DNA of 64,000 nt from Alkalimarinus alittae. Its GTDB lineage: Bacteria > Pseudomonadota > Gammaproteobacteria > Pseudomonadales > Oleiphilaceae. Below are positions 27,930 through 37,251 of this stretch, piece by piece. Position 1 is the first letter of the stretch. Every line of letters starts with the position of its first letter. Under the pieces are notes generated by a model. The model had not been told where the DNA came from, made no database searches, and saw nothing but the letters and a program-made list of their open reading frames with translations. The stretch is from the NCBI RefSeq assembly GCF_026016465.1, contig NZ_CP100390.1, positions 496,001 through 560,000 of the forward strand, read 5' to 3'. Position numbers and translations under genes: made by a program.

Positions 27930-28124
27930 ACATTCTCATCCTTGATGGATATCATTTTCAATTAGCAGTAGTATTGATTAAATAGTGTGTTTTATAAACG
28001 CTGACATTTAGTCTGCTGCCCCCGCTGTTATTATGTTGTTGTATTGTTTGTAGTAGACGCGAGCGGTGGTAGCTGATAATTAGATTTAAGAAAAAATACT
28101 ACTACGATTTGAGAGGATCAACAT

Positions 28125-28451
28125 ATGAGAGCATTGAAAAATTCTGTATTGGCTATCGCGGCCACATTAGCTGTTTCAGCACCTATGATGGCGACTGCCG
28201 GTGGTGATGTTGCTGCAGGAAAAGCAAAGTCAGGTGTTTGTGCTGCATGTCACGGCCCAGCGGGTGTTGCAATGATTCCAATTTACCCTAACTTGGCGGG
28301 TCAGCAAGAGCAATACCTTGTAAGTGCTCTTAAAGCATACAAAGCTAAACAGCGTACTGGTGGTCAAGCGCCTATCATGCAAGGCCAAGCGGCTGCATTA
28401 AGTGATGCAGATATCGCTAACTTAGCTGCTTATTACGCTAGCTTGAAGTAA
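28125..28451 (+). CDS. Small periplasmic class I c-type cytochrome (c5/c553-like)
   Basis: A 108-residue electron carrier with a cleavable signal peptide (about residues 1-26, ending near ATA-GG). It has one haem site CAACHG and the distal Met in [27 protein letters not shown], where the C-terminal helix packs on the haem. The size and the motif ..[30 protein letters not shown].. match soluble cytochromes that feed or drain terminal oxidases. GAGAGGATC lies 8 bases before the ATG. The PCu(A)C gene is 195 bases upstream on the same strand. A good terminator follows at 28495. Confidence 0.9.
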   Translation: MRALKNSVLAIAATLAVSAPMMATAGGDVAAGKAKSGVCAACHGPAGVAMIPIYPNLAGQQEQYLVSALKAYKAKQRTGGQAPIMQGQAAALSDADIANLAAYYASLK

Positions 28452-28494
28452 TTTCAACTTAGCAGCAGATAAGCTTAACCGTTTATTACGGTTG

Positions 28495-28527
28495 AAAAAA
28501 CAGCGACCATTAGGTCGCTGTTTTTTT
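28495..28527 (+). terminator. Intrinsic terminator of the cytochrome c gene
   Basis: CAGCGACC (28501-28508), loop ATTA, GGTCGCTG (28513-28520), then seven T's, with six A's on the other side. It can stop transcription both ways, so it also serves the convergent ppnN gene. Confidence 0.9.
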
Positions 28528-28565
28528 ATCGGTAGATTGCGGGTTTTATTTTAGGTTTTAAGGCA

Positions 28566-29936
28566 CTAATTAATTATACGATAACTTGGTGTATACACTT
28601 TCCCGGGTAATTTCATTCTATTTTCTTTGATAAATGATTCTAACAGCCCTTCTAGTGGGTCAAGAATGGTTTTATCGCCATGAATCTCAAACGGGCCGAA
28701 CTTCTCTACTCGTCGAACCCCTTCATCCTTAACATTGCCTGCAACAATGCCTGAGAAGGCTCTTCGTAGATTGGCCGCTAATAAGTGAACGGGTTGGTCT
28801 CGATGTAGTTGTAAATTAGCCATATTCTCATGAGTGGGTTGAAACGGCTGCTGGAATAGAGGGTCAATTTTTAGGAGCCAATTAAAGTAGTAAGCATCAC
28901 GGTGGACTCTTCGATAATGGGCTACTTCATCTATCCCTTTTTTAATTTCTTTGGCGACTCTAATAGGGTCGTCAATGATGATTTTATACCGCTTTTGAGC
29001 CTCTTCACCTAATGCGCCACCAATAAAGGTGTCAATCATTTTAAAGTAAGACGCATTTTCTTTTGACCCGACGAAAAATACGGGGAATGGTAGTTTTTTG
29101 TTGGCCGGGTGAAGCAGTACACCTAGTAAATATAGAATTTCCTCTGCTGTTCCAACTCCACCAGGGAAAACGATGATTCCATGGCCTATCCGAACGAAGG
29201 CTTCTAACCGTTTTTCAATGTCAGGCAGAATAGTGAGTTCGTTCACAATAGGGTTCGGTGACTCTGCTGCGATGATGCCGGGCTCACTGATACCAATATA
29301 GCGACCGTTATGAATCCGTTGCTTAGCGTGGGCAATGGTGGCACCTTTCATCGGGCCTTTCATCGCGCCAGGGCCGCAACCGGTGCAAATGTTGAGGCCT
29401 CTTAACCCCAACTCATGGCCGACTTTTTTGGTAAAATCATACTCCTGACGGCTAATAGAATGCCCTCCCCAACATACAACAATGTTAGGCAGTGCCCCTG
29501 CAGTAAAAAATTGAGCATTACGTAGTTGATGAAAAATAACATTTGTTATGCCGCTGGATGAGTCGAGGTTAAGTTCAGCGCTTTTTGCTAAAACACTTTT
29601 AGCATGAACAATGTCGCGTAAAGCTGAGAATAAGTGCTCTTTAATGCCCTTTATCATCTCGCCATCAACGAATGCGCTGGCAGGGGCATTGGTCAGTTCC
29701 AGTTTTATACCTCTAGGCTGGTTGACTAGCTTTATGTCAAATTCTTTGTATCGTTCCATAATCGCTTTGCAGTCATCACTTTCATTGCCGCAGTTTAGAA
29801 CGGCCAACGCGCATTGGCGAAAAATATCATATAGTCCTTTTTTACTTTTATCTTTAAGAAGGCTTACTTCGTACCGAGATAGCACTTCTAGTGATCCTTC
29901 AGGGGTGATTCGTGCGTTAATTCCTGGGTTGGTCAT
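28566..29936 (-). CDS. ppnN: Pyrimidine/purine nucleotide 5'-monophosphate nucleosidase (LOG family)
   Basis: Cleaves nucleoside monophosphates to base and ribose 5-phosphate, and is known in E. coli (YgdH/PpnN) to be regulated by (p)ppGpp. The 456-residue protein has the extra N-terminal domain of this branch (about 1-140). The LOG core follows: VCWGGHS, NICTGCGPGAMKGPMKGA and the defining PGGVGTAEEILYLLGVLLHP. The C-terminal domain ends in LPGKVYTPSYRIIN. Length and domain order match PpnN rather than short LOG proteins. It is monocistronic. Confidence 0.92.
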   Translation of the reverse strand: MTNPGINARITPEGSLEVLSRYEVSLLKDKSKKGLYDIFRQCALAVLNCGNESDDCKAIMERYKEFDIKLVNQPRGIKLELTNAPASAFVDGEMIKGIKEHLFSALRDIVHAKSVLAKSAELNLDSSSGITNVIFHQLRNAQFFTAGALPNIVVCWGGHSISRQEYDFTKKVGHELGLRGLNICTGCGPGAMKGPMKGATIAHAKQRIHNGRYIGISEPGIIAAESPNPIVNELTILPDIEKRLEAFVRIGHGIIVFPGGVGTAEEILYLLGVLLHPANKKLPFPVFFVGSKENASYFKMIDTFIGGALGEEAQKRYKIIIDDPIRVAKEIKKGIDEVAHYRRVHRDAYYFNWLLKIDPLFQQPFQPTHENMANLQLHRDQPVHLLAANLRRAFSGIVAGNVKDEGVRRVEKFGPFEIHGDKTILDPLEGLLESFIKENRMKLPGKVYTPSYRIIN

Positions 29937-30185
29937 GTTGCCTCTATCAATAATAGTTACCGCTTAACGCAAGTGCGCAGTGGTGATTGTGTTGGGCGTC
30001 TGTCGGGTTTATGTCTGCTGTATATTAATAAGTCTAGTAGATTTCAGAAAGGTCTGTAGCGTTATGTTTTATAAACGCTTATTAATGAGCGTGCATCAGT
30101 GTTATGAAATCTGGGTGACAACAGGTAAAATAGTCGATTACGCCCTCATCTAGTTATTTAAAGATCCCGTTTTACAGGCAAAAAA

Positions 30186-31637
30186 ATGAAATTTATCGTC
30201 AAACTATTCCCCGAAATCACCATTAAAAGCAAGCCCGTACGTAAGCAGTTTGTAAAACAGCTTAAGAGAAACATTAGAAAAATTCTTAAGCGAGTGGACG
30301 AGCGTATTGAGGTGGCAGGGCAGTGGGATAAAATTGAAGTAGATTTGCCAGTCGAGTTGACAGATATATCAACTGACGTGATTGATGCGTTACAGCGTAT
30401 ACCCGGTATTGCAAATATATTGCAGGTTACCGAGCATGAGTACAGTGACTTTGACGATATACTTGAAAAGACGCGTGTCACCTATGCGCCGATGATTGCA
30501 GGTAAAAGCTTTGTTGTGCGAGTGAAAAGGGCGGGTAAGCATGAGTTTAGGTCTACAGATGTTGAACGATATGTAGGTGGGGGCCTGCTTAAATTTACCG
30601 AAGGTAAATCGGTTGACCTACACAATCCTGAAGTCGTCGTTAAACTTGAAATTAGGGATGAAAAACTCTACATCATCGAGAAGCGATACCAAGGGCTAGG
30701 CGGTTTTCCAATCGGCTGTCTAGATAGCGTATTGTCATTAATCTCGGGTGGCTTTGACTCAACCGTCTCTAGTTTCCTGACCATGAGACGAGGCCTAAGA
30801 ACGCATTTTTGCTTTTTTAACTTAGGCGGATCAGCGCATGAAATAGGCGTTAAGCAAGTGTCTCTTCATTTGTGGGAACAGTATGGGTCATCACATAAAG
30901 TAAAGTTTGTGACGGTTCCTTTTGAAGAGGTTGTTGCTGAAATCCTAAAGAGTGTACATCATTCGCAAATGGGGGTTGTACTGAAACGGATGATGCTTAG
31001 AGCTGCCTCGCAAGTAGCAGAGCAGATGAGTGTGCAAGCGTTGGTGACCGGAGAAAGTGTTGCTCAGGTGTCGAGCCAAACACTTACTAACTTATCGGTG
31101 ATCGACAAAGTAACTGATACCTTGGTCTTAAGGCCGCTTATCACGATGGATAAACCAGAAATTATTCGAATTTCCGCTGAGATTGGCACAGAAGATTTTG
31201 CCAAAACCATGCCGGAGTACTGTGGCGTCATCTCTGATCGTCCAACAACACGGGCAAAAATTGAGAAAATTGAAAGAGAAGAAGAACGCTTTGATTTCGC
31301 TGTTCTGGATAAAGCCGTAGAGGATCAGGTCTGGGTCACTATCGACCAAGTATTGGACTCAATCGTCACTGTTGATGATGTTGAGATTGTTTCAACGCCT
31401 TCTATTGACGATGTAATTGTGGATATTCGCCACCCTGATGAGGCCGAACGCAAGCCGTTGCATTTAACCAATAATAAAATAATAAGCATCCCGTTTTTCG
31501 AGTTGATGAGTAAAACCCAAGACATAGACCTTTCAAAACGCTATTTGCTTTACTGCGAAAAGGGCACAATGAGCCAGCTGCACGCCAGTCACCTGAAAGG
31601 TGAAGGCTTTGATAATGTATTGGTTTATAGGGGTTAA
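30186..31637 (+). CDS. thiI: tRNA 4-thiouridine synthase with rhodanese domain
   Basis: Adds sulfur at U8 of tRNA and, through the rhodanese domain, supplies sulfur for thiamine thiazole. In 483 residues the order is an N-terminal ferredoxin-like domain, a THUMP domain (~65-165), a PP-loop ATP pyrophosphatase with SGGFDST (Ser187), and a C-terminal rhodanese domain (~385-483). Its persulfide Cys457 is in LLYCEKGTMS. This is the long gammaproteobacterial form. The start is ATG at 30186; upstream bases are A-rich with no strong Shine-Dalgarno sequence. Confidence 0.95.
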   Translation: MKFIVKLFPEITIKSKPVRKQFVKQLKRNIRKILKRVDERIEVAGQWDKIEVDLPVELTDISTDVIDALQRIPGIANILQVTEHEYSDFDDILEKTRVTYAPMIAGKSFVVRVKRAGKHEFRSTDVERYVGGGLLKFTEGKSVDLHNPEVVVKLEIRDEKLYIIEKRYQGLGGFPIGCLDSVLSLISGGFDSTVSSFLTMRRGLRTHFCFFNLGGSAHEIGVKQVSLHLWEQYGSSHKVKFVTVPFEEVVAEILKSVHHSQMGVVLKRMMLRAASQVAEQMSVQALVTGESVAQVSSQTLTNLSVIDKVTDTLVLRPLITMDKPEIIRISAEIGTEDFAKTMPEYCGVISDRPTTRAKIEKIEREEERFDFAVLDKAVEDQVWVTIDQVLDSIVTVDDVEIVSTPSIDDVIVDIRHPDEAERKPLHLTNNKIISIPFFELMSKTQDIDLSKRYLLYCEKGTMSQLHASHLKGEGFDNVLVYRG

Positions 31638-31792
31638 TCCTCGCCACTAAGACTCCAACGCTCTTTTACTAGAGGCTCTAGACTCAGGCTGATCATTGGT
31701 TCTGTCTTGATGTTAGTGCCTCTATCTTCTTTAGCCTCTATCTCCTTTATCTTAAGCTAACAACCCTTTCTTTTGACCTGTTAGATATGTCT

Positions 31793-31806
31793 CTCGAATA
31801 ATCGAG
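31793..31806. promoter_or_regulatory. Putative TetR operator, copy 1 (in front of the TetR gene)
   Basis: CTCGAATAATCGAG is a perfect palindrome with arms CTCGA/TCGAG around ATAA, about 100 bases before the TetR gene. CTCGAATAATCG recurs at 32562, in front of the FadL operon. Confidence 0.5.
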
Positions 31807-31834
31807 GTTGCATACCTGTTCACAAAATACGCAA

Positions 31835-31869
31835 AATCTAAAACGTGATATGTTGTCATCTTTTAGATT
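31835..31869. promoter_or_regulatory. Inverted repeat in the TetR promoter
   Basis: AATCTAAAA (31835-31843) and TTTTAGATT (31861-31869) are perfect 9-bp arms around 17 bases, ending 36 bases before the TetR ATG. It could be an operator or a promoter-proximal structure. Confidence 0.4.
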
Positions 31870-31905
31870 CAAGGCTAGACTCTAATTAAATCAAGAGGCT
31901 GATTA

Positions 31906-32550
31906 ATGAACATAGAAAGTCCAAAAGATGCTCAAGTAGCGCCAACAGACGTTGAACCACGGAGAAAGCCGGTTCAAGGGCGTAGTCGCGAGCGGGTCAA
32001 TACTATTCTTAGTTGCACGGTTGAGTTAATCAAAGAAGTCGGTGTTCAGGGGTTAAAAACATCAGAGGTTGCTCGCCGAGCGGGTATTTCGTTGCCATCT
32101 CTCTACCGTTACTTCCCTAATAAAGCGGCAATTATTAAAGCCATTGCGCAGCTGCATATAGAAAAGCTAAATGGCATCTTACAAGCCTTTATGCTCGACT
32201 TTGATCTGGATGAGGGCTTTGATCACTTGATCGATGTATATGCTAAATTTTACCGATCAGAGCCTGGGTATAAAGAAATATGGTCTGGGGTGGAGTCGAT
32301 GCCAGAGTTGCAAGAACTTGATCTTGGGGAGCTTTATGACAATGCCGATAGCTTATCAGTAAAAGCTAAGTCAACATTTATAGGGCTCGACGATGATCGT
32401 ATTTGGCTTATCTGTGTGATGCTGCCACGCACCTGTGGGGCGATATTGCGACTATCTATGACGATGGATGAGGCACAGGCAGAAAAGTTATTGTCAGAAT
32501 TAAAACTGATGGTGAAAGCCTATTTAAGAGAGCGTGCGACACTGAAATAA
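31906..32550 (+). CDS. TetR/AcrR-family transcriptional regulator
   Basis: A 214-residue repressor. Residues ~25-75 form the TetR helix-turn-helix (RERVNTILSCTVELIKEV, then TSEVARRAGISLPSLYRYFPNKAAIIKAI), with KPVQGRSRERV in front. The ligand-binding part is helical, like the TetR_C domains that accept hydrophobic molecules. It is followed 82 bases later by the FadL/GMC operon on the same strand. A shared palindrome (31793, 32562) precedes both units, so it most likely represses itself and that operon in the absence of its ligand (inference). No stronger statement about the ligand can be made. Confidence 0.87.
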   Translation: MNIESPKDAQVAPTDVEPRRKPVQGRSRERVNTILSCTVELIKEVGVQGLKTSEVARRAGISLPSLYRYFPNKAAIIKAIAQLHIEKLNGILQAFMLDFDLDEGFDHLIDVYAKFYRSEPGYKEIWSGVESMPELQELDLGELYDNADSLSVKAKSTFIGLDDDRIWLICVMLPRTCGAILRLSMTMDEAQAEKLLSELKLMVKAYLRERATLK

Positions 32551-32561
32551 GGTTTACCGCA

Positions 32562-32575
32562 CTCGAATAATCGGG
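32562..32575. promoter_or_regulatory. Putative TetR operator, copy 2 (in front of fadL)
   Basis: CTCGAATAATCGGG matches copy 1 at 31793 in 13 of 14 bases, with the identical 12-mer CTCGAATAATCG. It lies 57 bases before the FadL-type ATG. Confidence 0.5.
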
Positions 32576-32632
32576 CTTTAACTAGGTTATTTAATAATAA
32601 AAATTATTGTGATGACGTATTGGGAGTAAGCC

Positions 32633-34102
32633 ATGAATAAGAATAACACATTAGAACGAGCTTGTTTTTCAGGGGTAAATTTTAACCGAGGGCGGGTCAA
32701 GAATGTGACGGTCTCTCCGAAAGTGCTAGCGATAAGCGCTTTAATGATGAGTGGCCCACTGGCTGCACAGGGGTATTATGTTGACGAGCAAAGTGCAAAA
32801 CGACTAGGTGATGCTTTTTCAGGTGGCGCGGCTGAAGCTGAAGATGCATCAACGGCTTTTTATAATCCTGCGGGGTTATCCCGTATTAAACAATCAGAGC
32901 TAGTGGTTAACTTGAGCCTATTGTCGACTGATACCGATGTTAAGTCGACCGGCGCTAGCCTAGACCAAATGACGAGTCTAAGCACTTATACCACAGCCCC
33001 TTTGCAAGGTGATGGATCGCCATCAGTTAGTGACGTGTTTGCTTTGCCCAGTATCTATCTTGCTCTCCCTCAGTATGAGCAACTTGCGTTTGGCCTTTCT
33101 ATTAATGCACCTTATGCAAGCGGGTCAGATTTTGGCCGAAATACTGTTGGCCGTTACTTTTCGCTAGAGTCCGAAATTACCGGCATCAATATAGGTTTTA
33201 TGGCTAGCTTAAAGGTAAATGATCAGCTGTCTTTGGGGGGCGGCATTAATATGCAGCGCATTTCTGCCAGCATTGAGCAGGCGATCAACGTTGCAGGCTA
33301 TTGTAGTGGTGCACAGAGTTTAGGTCTGACTGGCGGCAACAGTTGCGCAGGGATTGGGATAGGCGCCCCAGGCAGCAATAGTAGTGATGGGTATTTTAAA
33401 GTTAAAGGCCATGATATCGAGTACGGCTTCACTGCTGGTGTACTTTACGAGTTTAGCGAAGGTACGCGGGTAGGGATGAACTTCAGAAGTAAAATAGAGC
33501 ATACTCTTGAAGGCAGCGCCAATTTCACAATTCCTGCAAATGCAGAGGCTATTTTATCCGCGCTTGACCCTAATTTAACCACGCATTCAACATCAGGCAC
33601 CGTGGAACTAGTGACACCAGAAATGTTGTCATTGAGTGGGTTCCATCAAATCAATGAACGCTGGCATGTTCAGGCGGATGCCAACTGGACTAATTGGAGC
33701 CGTTTTAAGTCGATTGATGTTGAGTTGGCAGATACCGGTGATGTACTTAGCACACCACAATATTGGAATGACTCATGGCGCGTGGCTATTGGTGGCGGAT
33801 TCAAGCTAAACCCCGAGTGGACCTTGCGTGCTGGTATTGCGTATGAGAAAACCCCAATTCCTGATCAGACAGCCTCTATAGGATTTGCGTTTGATGATTA
33901 TAAAGCGCTTTCAGTCGGGTTTAGTTATGAACTTAACGAGACTATTGTCGTTGATGCAGGCTTGCAGCACACGTTTGCATTTGACCGAGATGTCAGCGAA
34001 GGCGATGCGTCAATATTTGGTGATGCGGCTACCAATCAGAGTAATGTTGAAACTCAATACACGTCCTTAGCTGTGGGTTTAAGGTGGACGTTTGGTGAGT
34101 AG
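32633..34102 (+). CDS. OmpP1/FadL/TodX-family outer-membrane transporter
   Basis: A 489-residue outer-membrane barrel for passage of hydrophobic molecules. The signal peptide ends around ALMMSGPLAAQG (residue ~45); the N-terminus before it is unusually long, with ~25 polar residues. Mature-part hallmarks are the N-terminal hatch and the NPAGLSRIKQSE motif (FadL NPA). The C-terminus ends in beta strands with terminal aromatic WTFGE. A central stretch with CSGAQSLGLTGGNSCAGIG holds two Cys that may form a loop disulfide. GGGAGTAAGCC before the ATG is a fair ribosome site. It heads a tight operon with the aldolase, GMC, small and ALDH genes. Confidence 0.9.
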   Translation: MNKNNTLERACFSGVNFNRGRVKNVTVSPKVLAISALMMSGPLAAQGYYVDEQSAKRLGDAFSGGAAEAEDASTAFYNPAGLSRIKQSELVVNLSLLSTDTDVKSTGASLDQMTSLSTYTTAPLQGDGSPSVSDVFALPSIYLALPQYEQLAFGLSINAPYASGSDFGRNTVGRYFSLESEITGINIGFMASLKVNDQLSLGGGINMQRISASIEQAINVAGYCSGAQSLGLTGGNSCAGIGIGAPGSNSSDGYFKVKGHDIEYGFTAGVLYEFSEGTRVGMNFRSKIEHTLEGSANFTIPANAEAILSALDPNLTTHSTSGTVELVTPEMLSLSGFHQINERWHVQADANWTNWSRFKSIDVELADTGDVLSTPQYWNDSWRVAIGGGFKLNPEWTLRAGIAYEKTPIPDQTASIGFAFDDYKALSVGFSYELNETIVVDAGLQHTFAFDRDVSEGDASIFGDAATNQSNVETQYTSLAVGLRWTFGE

Positions 34103-34148
34103 CATTTCAGCGCCAACACTTATTTAGTCAGTTACATTTAGGAGCATA

Positions 34149-35354
34149 ATGAACTATCTGGGCTATAAAAATACATTGCAAGGGCAGACGTTACCCCTTG
34201 CCTATGTCAACCTTGATTATCTAGAGAAAAATGCCCGTGCGATACTTGATCGCGCGGGCGATATGCCCGTTAGAGTAGTGTCTAAATCACTGCGCAGCGT
34301 AGATATTATCAAGCGCTTATTAAGCTTCTCACCTCGTTTTCAAGGGGTGATGTGTTTTCATCCAGATGAGGCTGCGTTTTTGGCCGAGCAAGGGTTGGAT
34401 GACTTGTTGGTAGCGTATCCATCAATGCAAGCTAGCGCCATTGAGTCGGCCTGTAAGGCGACCCTCAGTGGCAAAACCATCGTATTAATGGTGGACTCGC
34501 CTGAGCATGTTGAGTTAATTGCGAGAATAGCCAAGCAGCTAGGTGTGGTGCAACCGGTTTGTATGGACGTAGATATGTCTACGAGCTTTCCGGGGATCTA
34601 TTTTGGTGTTCGTCGCTCGCCGATTACTACCCCCGATAAAGCCGTTAAACTGTACCGTACGATTACAAAAAACGCCTCGGTTAAACTAGATGGGGTGATG
34701 GGGTATGAAGCACAAATAGCAGGGGTGGGTGAAAAGACACCTGGCAAGGAACTACAAAATAAAGCAGTACCTTGGTTAAAGCGAATCTCGATTCCTATAC
34801 TGACGCGACGTAGAGTTTCGGTTGTACGCGCCTTAGAACAAGCGGGTGCCTGCCTTCGGTTTGTAAATGGTGGGGGTACAGGCAGTATTGACTCCACACA
34901 GCTTGATCCATCGGTTACCGAATTGGCCGTCGGGTCAGGTTTCTATAGCCCTCATTTATTTGATTACTATAACGATTTTAATTATCTGCCGGCGGCAGGT
35001 TTTGCATTAGAAGTCTCGCGAAATTCAGGGGATGGCTATGTCACTTGTAGTGGTGGTGGCTATATTGCATCGGGGGGCGTCGGTATTGAGAAAGCCCCCA
35101 AGCCGTACTTACCAGAAGGGTTTGTGTTAGACGAAAACGAAGGTGCAGGAGAAGTTCAGACGCCGTTAAAGCGAGCACCTAAGAAACAATCCCAAAATAT
35201 AACAAGTGCGTTAGCACACGGTGACCCTGTTTTATTTAGGCACAGTAAAGCTGGCGAGCTTTGTGAGCGTTTTAATGAGTTGCTGTTGATAAAAAATGGT
35301 GAAGTGGTAGATAAATGCCTGACCTATCGTGGTCATGGAAAATCATTTATCTAA
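34149..35354 (+). CDS. PLP-dependent amino acid deaminase/aldolase (D-threonine aldolase-like)
   Basis: A 401-residue fold-type III PLP enzyme. The N-terminal alanine-racemase-like barrel has the PLP lysine in RVVSKSLRS (about residue 46) and later VCMDVDMSTSFPGIYFGVRRSP. The C-terminal beta domain has LFRHSKAGELCERFNE, where His and Cys are the metal ligands that mark D-threonine aldolase and D-serine dehydratase types. These enzymes split beta-hydroxy-D-amino acids to glycine and an aldehyde, or deaminate them (established knowledge). The substrate is unknown here. A link with the aldehyde dehydrogenase of the operon is attractive. It starts 46 bases after fadL. Confidence 0.82.
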   Translation: MNYLGYKNTLQGQTLPLAYVNLDYLEKNARAILDRAGDMPVRVVSKSLRSVDIIKRLLSFSPRFQGVMCFHPDEAAFLAEQGLDDLLVAYPSMQASAIESACKATLSGKTIVLMVDSPEHVELIARIAKQLGVVQPVCMDVDMSTSFPGIYFGVRRSPITTPDKAVKLYRTITKNASVKLDGVMGYEAQIAGVGEKTPGKELQNKAVPWLKRISIPILTRRRVSVVRALEQAGACLRFVNGGGTGSIDSTQLDPSVTELAVGSGFYSPHLFDYYNDFNYLPAAGFALEVSRNSGDGYVTCSGGGYIASGGVGIEKAPKPYLPEGFVLDENEGAGEVQTPLKRAPKKQSQNITSALAHGDPVLFRHSKAGELCERFNELLLIKNGEVVDKCLTYRGHGKSFI

Positions 35355-35386
35355 GCATAAACTTCATAATAAGAGAGGGATAACAA

Positions 35387-36829
35387 GTGGCAGATATTTA
35401 TGATTTCGTGATTATAGGCTCAGGCCCGTCGGGCGGCGTGTTGGCATATAACTTATGTAAAGCCGGTGCACGGGTTTTAATGCTGGAAGCGGGTAAGGCG
35501 CATTCAGCTAAAACCTTCCCGCGAAATGAAATGACTGCCAATGCCTCATTAATGTGGAGTGGCGGAATGGATACCTCGACCGATGCCGGGCTATTGTTTC
35601 TTCGAGGTAAAGTGTTAGGTGGCGGTAGTATTATTAACCAGTGTTTGCTAGATCGTTTTGACGATAACGCATTTGATGATTGGCGCGCCCGCACGGGTGT
35701 TGATTTCTATTCTAGCAGCACGATGTCACGACACTATGATGAAGTAGAGTCGCACTTGGCGCTTCACACTATGGAGAAATGCGACTGGAACCGTAACGCA
35801 GAGTTGTATGTCGAAGGGTTTGATAAGTGTGGTATGGAGTGGGCACCCTTGCGCCGAGGCCAAAGTAATTGCGGCCAAGGAAACGACTGTGTGGTATGCC
35901 TAGGGGGTTGCCCACGAGATTCCAAACAAAGTTCATTGGTCACGTTTATTAAGAAAGCGCAACAGCATGGACTTGAAATAGAAACCGAATTTAATGTATC
36001 GCAGATTATTCATGGCACCAATCTCGTTACTGTGTACGGTGATCAGTATGGCGCCGCGCGGCAAGTATATGGGCGGCGATGTATTGTGGCGGGCGGCGCG
36101 TTAGGCTCCACTCAAATGCTGTTGAAATCGGGTTTTAAAGATAAGTTGCCTGGGTTAGGAAGCAACTTCACCTGTCACCCTCAGTTTATGAATATCGCAC
36201 TGTTTGATGAGATCGTTGACGCTCACAAAGGGGCATTTCAATCTGTTAAATCCCAAGATCCGCGCTTTCGCCAACAAGGCTTTAAATTAGAAAATGTCTT
36301 TGCTGGCCCTATTGCCGTTTCGTTATTGAAGCCAGGGTTTGGTCTTGATCATCAACGCTTTATGCAGAAATACCGCAATATGGCCTGCATAGAAGTAGCG
36401 ATAAGAGACGCAACCGCTGGAACGATCAATATTGATAAGTCAGGACGATTAAAAATTAAAAAGACGATGGCTGATGCCGATTGGCAGCGCGCTAACGCTG
36501 GGATACGAGTGGTTGAAACGTTGTTTAATTCCCTTGGTGCCAGAGACGTCATGAAATCGCCCATTAAAATAGGCTTACACCTAATGGGGGGGTGTACGTT
36601 GGGTAAAGATGGTCGCAACTCAGTCGTTAATGAGCATTTTCAAGTGCATGATCATCCTAACGTATTTATTGCAGATTCATCGATATTTCCATCAGCCCCG
36701 GGTATAAACCCATCACTGAGCATTATGGCATTGGCACATAAAGCTAGCGAGCACATTCTTGCTGAGTGTGGAGTATCGTCAACGGCCAAAATAAAAAGTA
36801 AATCACCTGTTGTGGAGGTACAGCCCTAA
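35387..36829 (+). CDS. GMC-family FAD oxidoreductase (alcohol dehydrogenase/oxidase type)
   Basis: A 480-residue flavoprotein. FAD motif GSGPSGGVLAYNLCKAGARVLMLEAG (residues ~10-35; GxGxxG...E) is followed by LRGKVLGGGSIINQC. The C-terminal GMC region is HLMGGCTLGKDGRNSVVNEHFQVHDHPNVFIADSSIFPSAPGINPSLSIMALAHKASE, with catalytic His and Asn positions. A cysteine-rich patch NCGQGNDCVVCLGGCP (~residues 160-177) is unusual for plain alcohol oxidases but known in long-chain and sterol-type members. It starts at GTG with AGAGAGG upstream and overlaps the next ATG by one base. It likely oxidises an alcohol delivered through the FadL protein. Confidence 0.87.
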   Translation: MADIYDFVIIGSGPSGGVLAYNLCKAGARVLMLEAGKAHSAKTFPRNEMTANASLMWSGGMDTSTDAGLLFLRGKVLGGGSIINQCLLDRFDDNAFDDWRARTGVDFYSSSTMSRHYDEVESHLALHTMEKCDWNRNAELYVEGFDKCGMEWAPLRRGQSNCGQGNDCVVCLGGCPRDSKQSSLVTFIKKAQQHGLEIETEFNVSQIIHGTNLVTVYGDQYGAARQVYGRRCIVAGGALGSTQMLLKSGFKDKLPGLGSNFTCHPQFMNIALFDEIVDAHKGAFQSVKSQDPRFRQQGFKLENVFAGPIAVSLLKPGFGLDHQRFMQKYRNMACIEVAIRDATAGTINIDKSGRLKIKKTMADADWQRANAGIRVVETLFNSLGARDVMKSPIKIGLHLMGGCTLGKDGRNSVVNEHFQVHDHPNVFIADSSIFPSAPGINPSLSIMALAHKASEHILAECGVSSTAKIKSKSPVVEVQP

Positions 36830-37251
36830 TGTCTCTGTTTTTATCTCAACGCGAAATTCGTGGGTTAATCAAAGTAGGTGACCTAGTCATTCCGGGTGGT
36901 TATGGTTTTCCGTCTTTTTCAGAAACCGGTTGTATTGACCATGTGGATGAAGTGATGGCGCCTACACCTGCCGCAGATGTGAAAGATTTTAAATTATTAA
37001 TGAAGGTGTTTAGTGTTGCGCCGAATGCTCTGCTTAAAGGTCTTTTAAGGTTGATGGATAAAGAATCTGCTTTTCCTGAGCCGATAGGCGGATTGCTTAG
37101 ATTACTTAATGTGGGGGTCAAAGGCGTGGTGTTCAGTCTTTATTATTCGAATAAAACCAGTGAGTTTTACCAAGGCCCTTTAGTACATGAGGCGATTGGC
37201 TATCAGGTGAATTGCGAGATGGATGAGTCAAATGGGAGTGCAGGGCAATGA
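36829..37251 (+). CDS. Small protein, probable GMC oxidoreductase partner subunit
   Basis: A 140-residue protein translated in coupling with the GMC gene (TAATG overlap) and with the aldehyde dehydrogenase (ATGA overlap). The N-terminal LIKVGDLVIPGGYGFPSFSETGCIDHVD and the helical centre recall the gluconate 2-dehydrogenase subunit 3-like small subunits that accompany GMC flavoproteins. The family call is by pattern and context, not certain. There is no clear signal peptide or membrane helix. It may fold or stabilise the GMC enzyme or guide it to the membrane. Confidence 0.6.
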   Translation: MSLFLSQREIRGLIKVGDLVIPGGYGFPSFSETGCIDHVDEVMAPTPAADVKDFKLLMKVFSVAPNALLKGLLRLMDKESAFPEPIGGLLRLLNVGVKGVVFSLYYSNKTSEFYQGPLVHEAIGYQVNCEMDESNGSAGQ

